NCBI GenBank assembly: GCA_030636545.1
Contig: DAOVWR010000084.1
Coordinates: 1-5,304 of the forward strand
Direction: 5' to 3'
DNA length: 5,304 nucleotides
DNA from: Mycoplasmatota bacterium
GTDB taxonomy: Bacteria; Bacillota_I; Bacilli_A; Izemoplasmatales; Izemoplasmataceae
Of the stretch, positions 1 to 4,754 are shown piece by piece; position 1 is the first letter of the stretch; each line of letters starts with the position of its first letter. Made by a program: the position numbers and the translations under genes. A model generated the notes under the pieces. That model worked only from the letters and a program-made list of their open reading frames with translations, was not told the DNA's origin and made no database searches.

Positions 1-521
1 CCAACAAGCATAACGGCTCCAACTTCACTTAAGGCTCTTGAAAATCCTAAGATAACACTCATCATGATGAATGGTTTTATCTCCTTTATCAAAAGCACAA
101 TCTTATCAAATTTAGAAGCCCCTAATGTTGTGGCTGTTTCCAATACTTTCTTTTGTGTCTTTTCACTAGAAATAACAATATTACCTGTAACAATCGGTAA
201 TACAAGCAATGTTTGAGCTATAAACATTGCGGATTTTGTAAATAACAAGTTCATCCCATCAAACGGCCCTGTGATTAATAATAACACGATTAATCCAAGT
301 ACTACCGGTGGAATTCCCATAAAAGTAAAGACAATCTTTTTAGTGAATTTCTTCAGTTTAAAATCTGAGATACTAATTAATATCCCAAAAATCGTTCCAA
401 AGAATGACCCGACAATTGTTGCTAAAATCGAGATTGTTAAAGAGAGAAATATTATTGAATATATTTCTCTATCAAACGAAAATAATAATTCAAAAGCTTT
501 TATAACACTTTCTAAAATCAT
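1..521 (-). CDS. tupB: Tungstate ABC transporter permease TupB (partial, C-terminus beyond left edge)
   Basis: This is the inner-membrane channel subunit of a tungstate importer. Reading from the ATG at 521-519 to the left edge gives 173 uninterrupted codons, so the gene is cut by the window and not broken. Hydrophobic segments lie near residues 22-51, 64-84 and 97-117. The cytoplasmic EAA loop that docks on the ATPase follows: Glu128-Thr-Ala, Gly134 and the stretch to Pro150, then GFSRALSEVGAVMLVG at 159-174. The SRALSEVGAV ending is typical of TupB and related molybdate/tungstate/sulfate permeases (family knowledge). The start codon follows the tupA stop directly (TAGATG), and AGGTGA inside the end of tupA serves as the ribosome binding site, so the two genes are cotranscribed and probably translationally coupled. 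Tungstate specificity is inferred from the tupA partner and the AOR operon next door. A molybdate permease is the main alternative. The ATPase gene tupC would be expected next, outside the window. Confidence 0.9.
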   Translation of the reverse strand, partial: MILESVIKAFELLFSFDREIYSIIFLSLTISILATIVGSFFGTIFGILISISDFKLKKFTKKIVFTFMGIPPVVLGLIVLLLITGPFDGMNLLFTKSAMFIAQTLLVLPIVTGNIVISSEKTQKKVLETATTLGASKFDKIVLLIKEIKPFIMMSVILGFSRALSEVGAVMLV

Positions 522-1307
522 CTAATCACCTGCATTCGGATAAAATAGTTGTGTATCGTACAAAATATATGTTGCGATTAATGCTTGTGTATCTTCTCTT
601 ATAATCCAATCATAAAAAAAATCAGCGTATTCCTCATTACGATTGTGTAGTTCTGGGTTTACTTTTATAACACCATATTGATTTTTTAATTCTGGACACT
701 GTTCAAATACAATTACTAAATCTATATTTTCTAACATTGAAAGATATGTTGCTCTATCAGTTAATGTAAAATATTTACTTAGTGAAGTCATTGTTAAAGT
801 AGATCCCATTCCTTGTCCAGTTTCTTTATACCAATCTTCAAAAGTATCAACATCATAGCCAAATTCATTCCATAAATATAATTCTTTTGTATGTGTACCT
901 GAGTTATCTCCTCGAGAGTAAAAGTCATAGTTTTCACTTATTACTTCTAAAGTTTCTTCAATAGACATCACACCAATTTCATGAGGACCAACAAAAATAA
1001 AATCATTGAACATAATATTATCTCTTTTTTCTCCAAAGCCATTATTCACAAATTCAACTTCACTTTCGTAAGCATGAACAAGTAAAATGTCAGCTTCACC
1101 CATTTCACCCATCTCCAGTGCAGCCCCTGTTCCTAAAGCTACTACTTTCACAAATATCCCATATTCCTCTTCAAAACTCGGAAGGATATATGCTAATAAC
1201 CCACTATTATCTAGTGATGTAGTTGTGACAACAATAAGTTCCTTCTTAGAACAAGAACTCAATGTGAAAACAAATAAAATCATCAATAATATAGCACTTC
1301 TCTTCAT
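522..1307 (-). CDS. tupA: Tungstate-binding lipoprotein TupA
   Basis: Extracellular solute-binding lipoprotein that captures tungstate and delivers it to TupB. The 261-residue protein starts with a lipoprotein signal: Lys2-Arg3, a hydrophobic core at 5-16 and the lipobox LSSC with the lipidated Cys at 19. The mature part shows the TupA hallmarks: TTTS at 28-31 near the N-terminus, an ALGTGAAL segment at 57-64, SRGDNSGTHTKE at 131-142, and QGMGSTL at 165-171 followed by YFTLTDRATY at 179-188. The TTTS and SRGD(D/N)SGT motifs bind the oxyanion in characterised TupA proteins (family knowledge). Length is as usual for the family. The start is fixed by AGGAAGG (1322-1316), 8 nt before the ATG. The gene leads a tupA-tupB transcript whose leader carries a riboswitch-like fold and a terminator. 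Whether it strongly prefers tungstate over molybdate cannot be read from sequence, but the TupA-type motifs and the adjacent tungsten enzyme favour it. Confidence 0.93.
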   Translation of the reverse strand: MKRSAILLMILFVFTLSSCSKKELIVVTTTSLDNSGLLAYILPSFEEEYGIFVKVVALGTGAALEMGEMGEADILLVHAYESEVEFVNNGFGEKRDNIMFNDFIFVGPHEIGVMSIEETLEVISENYDFYSRGDNSGTHTKELYLWNEFGYDVDTFEDWYKETGQGMGSTLTMTSLSKYFTLTDRATYLSMLENIDLVIVFEQCPELKNQYGVIKVNPELHNRNEEYADFFYDWIIREDTQALIATYILYDTQLFYPNAGD

Positions 1308-1336
1308 ATAATTAGCCTTCCTACTTTTTAATTTCC

Positions 1337-1379
1337 AATAAAAAAAGATTTTTCACGCCTAAAAAGGAGTAAAAAATCT
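1337..1379 (-). terminator. Strong intrinsic terminator in the tupA leader (attenuator)
   Basis: On the minus strand, two 15-nt arms (1379-1365 and 1360-1346) pair at 14 of 15 positions, including one G-U wobble, around a 4-nt U loop (1364-1361). A run of U (1345-1340) follows, then A and UU. There is no T-run on the plus-strand side, so it acts only on transcription towards tupA. It lies between the riboswitch-like fold and the tupA ribosome binding site, which makes it a premature terminator rather than a gene-end terminator. Confidence 0.9.
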
Positions 1380-1381
1380 AA

Positions 1382-1480
1382 CATCCTTTCCAAACACGGG
1401 AGGTATAGAGATTTCTCGCTGTACCCAATGGTTTATTAATCATAACTACTTAAAGTAGCAGTAGATTAATCAACTCGGAA
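1382..1480 (-). promoter_or_regulatory. Candidate Moco/Tuco-type (molybdenum/tungsten cofactor) riboswitch aptamer
   Basis: The minus-strand RNA can fold into an outer stem UUCC (1480-1477) with GGAA (1391-1388) enclosing two hairpins. The first pairs 1470-1464 with 1441-1435 and has an apical CUACU/AGUAG-type stem at 1458-1446. The second pairs GGGUA (1426-1422) with UACCU (1405-1401), topped by GAG/CUC (1417-1415 with 1410-1408). The 3' part reads ACCUCCCGUG, a short loop, then GGAAAGG, which resembles the CCUCC...GGAAAGG core I recall for the Moco RNA motif. The Tuco variant of that class lacks one stem and is linked to tungsten users. Position is the second line of evidence: the fold sits directly upstream of a terminator and a tungstate-uptake operon. 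The natural logic is that abundant tungsten cofactor shuts off uptake. The class was assigned by eye, without a covariance model. A different RNA or an unrelated attenuator remains possible. Confidence 0.62.
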
Positions 1481-1492
1481 TATTTTTTTAAC

Positions 1493-1528
1493 TACCTATA
1501 TAATACCATATTCATTAATTGATTTAAA
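1493..1528 (-). promoter_or_regulatory. Candidate promoter for tupAB
   Basis: On the minus strand, TATTAT (1505-1500) is preceded by TGG (1508-1506), forming an extended -10 of the TGn type. TTTAAA (1528-1523) sits 17 bp upstream as a weak -35. Transcription would begin near 1493 and yield a leader of about 185 nt holding the whole aptamer fold and the terminator. The flanking DNA is very AT-rich, so other -10-like hexamers exist. This one is preferred for its extended element and its position. Confidence 0.55.
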
Positions 1529-1586
1529 CAATTTAATAAGTAATTCTATTATTTAAAATATAATATGCTTATTTATAATAATGTTA

Positions 1587-1622
1587 TTGAAAACGCTATC
1601 ACGAAAGAGTATAATAAAGGGT
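1587..1622 (+). promoter_or_regulatory. Sigma-A promoter of the AOR operon
   Basis: TTGAAA (1587-1592) and a perfect TATAAT (1610-1615) are separated by exactly 17 bp, a near-consensus housekeeping promoter. The start site is expected near 1622, giving a leader of only about 30 nt before the AOR start codon. That is too short for an aptamer, so the riboswitch-like fold in this intergenic region cannot act on AOR from this promoter. A cre-like operator covers the -35 and the spacer. Confidence 0.88.
1588..1601 (+). promoter_or_regulatory. CcpA catabolite-responsive element (cre) overlapping the AOR promoter
   Basis: TGAAAACGCTATCA fits the cre consensus TGWAANCGNTNWCA at all 14 positions, with the central CG at 1594-1595. 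It overlaps the -35 hexamer and extends into the spacer, a position at which bound CcpA normally represses by blocking RNA polymerase (family knowledge). The prediction is that a preferred sugar lowers AOR-operon transcription. It assumes the host encodes CcpA; a related LacI-family repressor could bind a similar site. Confidence 0.75.
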
Positions 1623-1637
1623 GAATAAAATAAAAAT

Positions 1638-1643
1638 GGGAGG
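1638..1643 (+). promoter_or_regulatory. Ribosome binding site fixing the AOR start
   Basis: GGGAGG lies 7 nt before the ATG at 1651. In-frame upstream alternatives are GTG at 1621 and ATG at 1636. The first coincides with the predicted transcription start and the second overlaps this site, so neither is likely to be used. Known AORs also begin close to the MFGYMGKLLRINLT stretch that starts at 1651. Confidence 0.9.
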
Positions 1644-1650
1644 TTTTAAA

Positions 1651-3438
1651 ATGTTTGGTTATATGGGTAAACTTCTAAGAATCAACTTAACAGAAAATTC
1701 TATCAAAGTTGAAGACTTAGATTTCGAATTAGCTAAGAAATACATTGGCGGTCGTGGGCTAGGAACTAAAATACTTTTTGATGAAATCGATCCCACAATT
1801 GATGCTTTAAGTCCAGAAAATAAAATTATATTTATTAATGGACCTTTATCAGGAACACCGACACCAACAGGTGGACGATATATGGTAGTTACCAAATCAC
1901 CATTATCAGGTACAATAGCATCGTCTAACTCAGGTGGTACTTGGGGAGCAAGACTTAAATATGCTGGATACGATGGAATCATCGTTGAAGGAAAAGCAAA
2001 ATCACCAGTTTATATCTCAATTAACAACAGCGAAGTAGAAATCAAAGACGCTGCACATATTTGGGGTAAAATGGTTGGTGAAGCTACTGATATTTTAATG
2101 GAAGATAAAAAAAGAACTAATGTCCTAGCAATTGGACCTGCAGGTGAAAAACTAAGTAAAGTAGCTGCTATTATGAATGATAAAGATAGAGCTGCCGGAC
2201 GTAGTGGTGTTGGTGCAGTTATGGGAAGTAAAAACTTAAAAGCAATTATTGTAACAGGAAATCTTAAAGTCAGTTTATTCGATACAGATGCTGTTAAAGC
2301 ATATGTAAAAGATGCTGATAAAAAAATTAAAGATAATCCAGTTACAGGACAAGGTTTACCAGCTTATGGGACAGCCGTTTTAGTTAATGTTATTAATGCA
2401 AATGGTATTTTACCAACAAACAATTTTCAAGAAGGTGTTTTCTTAAGTGCTGAAGATATTTCAGGAGAAACTCTTGCTGAAAAATATTTAATTAGAAAAG
2501 ATCCATGTCACCGTTGTACTATTGGTTGTGGTCGTTATACTAAAACTGATAAAGTTGAGGGTGGAGGACCAGAATATGAAACAATTTGGGCATTCGGTGC
2601 AGATTGTGGAGTTAAAAACTTAGAAAATATTATTGAAGCTAATTGGTGGTGTAATCAACTTGGTGTAGATACAATTTCAACAGGTGCTACACTTGCTGCC
2701 GCAATGGAATTAAAATCAAAAGGATTACTAGATCATATAGATTTTGAAGGACATCCACTAGACTTTGGAAACGATGACGCAATTGTTTACTGGACTAAAA
2801 AACTAGCAAACAGAGAAGGATTCGGAGATGAAATGGCTGATGGATCTTACCGTTTATGTGAAAAATACGGAAGAGCAGACTTATCAATGACTGTTAAAAA
2901 ATTAGAAATCCCAGCTTATGATCCTCGTGGAGTTCAAGGTCAAGGGTTAAACTTTGCTACTTCTAACCGTGGCGGATGTCATGTGCGTGGATATATGATT
3001 TCTCCAGAAATATTAGGATTACCTGCTAAGCTTGAACGCTTAGAACTTAAGGATAAACCAGTGTGGACGAAAATTTTCCAAGATCTTACAGCATTTATTG
3101 ATTCAATTGGATTATGCTTATTCACATCATTCGCACTAGGTGCAGCTGAATATGCAGATATCTATAATAGTGTTGTAGGTACTAAATGGACTGCTGATGA
3201 TATCCTACTAGCAGGAGAAAGAATTTATACATTAGAAAAACAATTCAATATTGCCGCTGGTATCTTGCCTGAAGAAGATACATTACCTATTAGATTACTT
3301 ACTGTACCTATGCCAAGTGGACCAACAAAAGGTCAAGTACATCGTTTAGATGAATTATTACCTGAATATTATAAACTCAGAGGTTGGGACGAAAAAGGTG
3401 TTCCTACAAAAGCAAAATTAGAAGAATTAGGTTTATAA
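1651..3438 (+). CDS. aor: Tungsten-containing aldehyde:ferredoxin oxidoreductase (AOR)
   Basis: Cytoplasmic tungsto-bispterin enzyme that interconverts aldehydes and carboxylic acids with ferredoxin as electron partner. The protein is 595 residues, close to the roughly 605 of the archaeal prototype. The N-terminal pterin-binding domain (about 1-205) contains GPLSGTPTPTGGR at 64-76 and SNSGG at 92-96. Arg76 and Asn93 fall at the same numbers as in Pyrococcus furiosus AOR. It ends with a DRAAGRSGVGAVMGSKNLKA stretch from residue 179. The C-terminal domains carry the [4Fe-4S] ligands Cys286, Cys289 and Cys293 (CX2CX3C) and Cys489 in DSIGLC (484-489), which is also a pterin contact motif. Active-site candidates are the glutamates of GPEYE (306-310) and His444 in GGCHVRG. 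All key residues are present, so it should be active. Substrate cannot be read from sequence: AOR, FOR, GAPOR and WOR members share these motifs. It is the first gene of a four-gene cluster with its likely maturation factors. Confidence 0.95.
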   Translation: MFGYMGKLLRINLTENSIKVEDLDFELAKKYIGGRGLGTKILFDEIDPTIDALSPENKIIFINGPLSGTPTPTGGRYMVVTKSPLSGTIASSNSGGTWGARLKYAGYDGIIVEGKAKSPVYISINNSEVEIKDAAHIWGKMVGEATDILMEDKKRTNVLAIGPAGEKLSKVAAIMNDKDRAAGRSGVGAVMGSKNLKAIIVTGNLKVSLFDTDAVKAYVKDADKKIKDNPVTGQGLPAYGTAVLVNVINANGILPTNNFQEGVFLSAEDISGETLAEKYLIRKDPCHRCTIGCGRYTKTDKVEGGGPEYETIWAFGADCGVKNLENIIEANWWCNQLGVDTISTGATLAAAMELKSKGLLDHIDFEGHPLDFGNDDAIVYWTKKLANREGFGDEMADGSYRLCEKYGRADLSMTVKKLEIPAYDPRGVQGQGLNFATSNRGGCHVRGYMISPEILGLPAKLERLELKDKPVWTKIFQDLTAFIDSIGLCLFTSFALGAAEYADIYNSVVGTKWTADDILLAGERIYTLEKQFNIAAGILPEEDTLPIRLLTVPMPSGPTKGQVHRLDELLPEYYKLRGWDEKGVPTKAKLEELGL

Positions 3439-3446
3439 AATTAAAC

Positions 3447-3477
3447 AAGGAATGAATAGCAATATTCATTCCTTCTT
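3447..3477 (+). terminator. Perfect 12-bp hairpin after AOR (partial terminator or mRNA-processing hairpin)
   Basis: The arms 3447-3458 and 3463-3474 are fully complementary over 12 bp, closed by a GCAA (GNRA) tetraloop, and are followed by CTTAATATT. The U-tract is poor, so complete termination is unlikely. Partial termination or protection of the AOR 3' end fits better. The hairpin ends only 9 nt before the next start codon, within the zone where a ribosome binding site would normally lie. Confidence 0.7.
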
Positions 3478-3483
3478 AATATT

Positions 3484-4509
3484 ATGAAAAAAGTATATAT
3501 CGAGTTAACAAATAGATGTAACTTAAACTGTGCAATGTGTTATAGACATTCATGGGAGAATACTTTGGGTGATATGAGCAACAAAATTATCGATAAAATA
3601 AGTGATCACATACAAAATACCGAAAGTATTGTTTTTGGCGGAATAGGTGAACCAACAATAGCTAAAGGGTTTGAGTATGCCATTGAAAAATTTAAAAATT
3701 ATGATTTAGAAATAACAACTAATGGTATAATCCTTAAATCAAAAATAGAAATAGTCTGTAAAAACTTCAAGAAAATCATAATTAGTGTTGATGGCACTGA
3801 GGATGATTATTTTGAAGTACGAAAAACAAACTTTTCATATATTAGAGAAACTCTAGAATACATAAATATCTGCAAGAAAAAAAGTAATTCAAGATTACCA
3901 TCAATTGAGTTTGCTTTTGTTTTGAAAAGATCTAATAAAGATACTATCTATAAGGTAATTGATTTTGCTAAAAAATATGATGTCGATAAAATACTAATAT
4001 CACACTTGTTGCCTCAAAATGAAGAGCAAACAAAAGATATATTTTATACAAAAGACTACAATTATGAAGGACATAAATATATGCAATTAGTTACTAAATA
4101 TGCAATATATGGAAGCAAAGTTAATTTATCATTTCCATACATGGAGATAAAAACAGAAAGATATTGTCAATTTGTCGAAAACGACTTTACTTACGTTGAT
4201 TACTTAGGTAATATAATACCTTGTTATCGATTCGCAAATACATATACAGAATGGGTTTTCGATCGAGAAAAGACAGTTCTTAAACATTCTTTCGGTAATG
4301 TGTTAGATGATAAAATTAATGAAATATACTATAATAAGGAATATTCAGATTTTAGAAAAAGCGTTTTAAATACTAAGCATCCAAGTTGTGTTGATTGTGA
4401 ATATGAGGACTGTTGTGGATTCATTGAGACAACTGAATATGATTGTTTAAGCTATTCTCCAAGTTGTGCTGATTGCTTATGGAATAGAAATATTATAAAA
4501 TGTACTTAG
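3484..4509 (+). CDS. Radical SAM/SPASM-type maturase of the tungsten AOR-associated family
   Basis: A 341-residue radical SAM enzyme. Cys12, Cys16 and Cys19 form the CX3CX2C motif that binds the SAM-cleaving [4Fe-4S] cluster, just after a first strand beginning VYIELTNR. GGIGEP at 52-57 is the glycine-rich SAM-binding motif. The C-terminal third is cysteine-rich (Cys228, Cys247, 302, 305, 310, 311, 321, 328, 331, 340), as expected for a SPASM-like region with auxiliary clusters. The position directly after a tungsten AOR and before a MoaD-like gene matches the family named tungsten cofactor oxidoreductase radical SAM maturase. Its exact reaction is, as far as I know, unproven; it may modify the AOR polypeptide or its cofactor. 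The ATG at 3484 is chosen because the family begins immediately before this motif. There is no Shine-Dalgarno, only the hairpin arm, which suggests low translation. The stop overlaps the ribosome binding site of the next gene, implying coupling. Confidence 0.88.
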   Translation: MKKVYIELTNRCNLNCAMCYRHSWENTLGDMSNKIIDKISDHIQNTESIVFGGIGEPTIAKGFEYAIEKFKNYDLEITTNGIILKSKIEIVCKNFKKIIISVDGTEDDYFEVRKTNFSYIRETLEYINICKKKSNSRLPSIEFAFVLKRSNKDTIYKVIDFAKKYDVDKILISHLLPQNEEQTKDIFYTKDYNYEGHKYMQLVTKYAIYGSKVNLSFPYMEIKTERYCQFVENDFTYVDYLGNIIPCYRFANTYTEWVFDREKTVLKHSFGNVLDDKINEIYYNKEYSDFRKSVLNTKHPSCVDCEYEDCCGFIETTEYDCLSYSPSCADCLWNRNIIKCT

Positions 4510-4519
4510 GTGATAAATT

Positions 4520-4753
4520 ATGATAACAGTAAAATTATACTCCGCAATAAGAAAATATGGCGGAAAAGAAGTAATGTTTGAATACGTTGAAGGATTAACT
4601 GTAAGAGATATTGTAGAAAAATTGAAAATACCTCTCAAAGAAATATCTATTATTATTTTAGATCATTTTGATAGTACTACAGATATTATGATAGACAGAG
4701 AGGTTAAAGAATCTTCATTAATTCATCTTTTCCCTCCGATGGCGGGAGGTTAA
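4520..4753 (+). CDS. MoaD/ThiS-like sulfur-carrier protein
   Basis: A 77-residue ubiquitin-fold protein with the N-terminal strand MITVKLYSAIRKY, a central TVRDIVEKLKI helix and the C-terminal tail LFPPMAGG. The terminal Gly76-Gly77 is the site that is adenylated by an E1-like enzyme and then carries a thiocarboxylate. In molybdopterin synthase, MoaD donates this sulfur to make the dithiolene that holds Mo or W. Being between the AOR maturase and a ThiF-like gene suggests a carrier dedicated to tungsten cofactor or AOR maturation. ThiS (thiazole) is the alternative, but no thiamine genes are nearby and the FPPMAGG tail is typical of MoaD. AGGTGA overlapping the previous stop is its ribosome binding site, 6 nt before the ATG. 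No MoaE partner is visible in the window. Confidence 0.9.
   Translation: MITVKLYSAIRKYGGKEVMFEYVEGLTVRDIVEKLKIPLKEISIIILDHFDSTTDIMIDREVKESSLIHLFPPMAGG
4744..4749 (+). promoter_or_regulatory. Ribosome binding site inside the Gly-Gly codons of the carrier gene
   Basis: GGGAGG is formed by the last codons of the MoaD-like gene (GCG GGA GGT TAA) and lies 5 nt before the ATG at 4755. The same bases encode the catalytic Gly-Gly tail and recruit the ribosome for the activating enzyme, so the two proteins should be translated in a coupled way. Confidence 0.88.
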
Positions 4754-4754
4754 C

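Larger units (their letters stand above)
1308..1650. other. Divergent regulatory region between tupA and AOR (no protein gene)
   Basis: These 343 bases hold no convincing protein gene. Going right from tupA, they contain the tupA ribosome binding site, the leader terminator, the riboswitch-like fold, the tupAB promoter, and an AT-rich stretch (about 1529-1586) with nothing recognisable. The AOR promoter with its cre box and the AOR ribosome binding site follow. The two promoters face away from each other, with their -35 boxes about 60 bp apart. Confidence 0.85.

Noticed and set aside
271..525. 84-codon open frame on the plus strand
   Set aside because: It lies antisense within tupB, whose minus-strand translation has clear permease motifs. 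The plus-strand product resembles nothing and has no ribosome binding site.
1087..1311. 74-codon open frame on the plus strand
   Set aside because: Antisense to the signal peptide and N-terminal half of tupA; no ribosome binding site and low-complexity Ser/Pro/Ile composition.
1382..1480. Riboswitch acting on the AOR gene (plus strand)
   Set aside because: The terminator has its U-tract only on the minus strand, and the AOR promoter lies downstream of this region, so the AOR transcript would not contain it.
1435..1489. Possible plus-strand terminator: inverted repeat 1435-1470 followed by a T-run at 1483-1489
   Set aside because: The T-run begins 12 nt after the stem and the stem is AT-rich with a large internal loop. 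No plus-strand gene ends here. It is better explained as a stem of the tupA leader on the other strand.
1659..1982. 107-codon open frame on the minus strand
   Set aside because: Antisense to the conserved pterin-binding domain of AOR; a shadow of its codon pattern.
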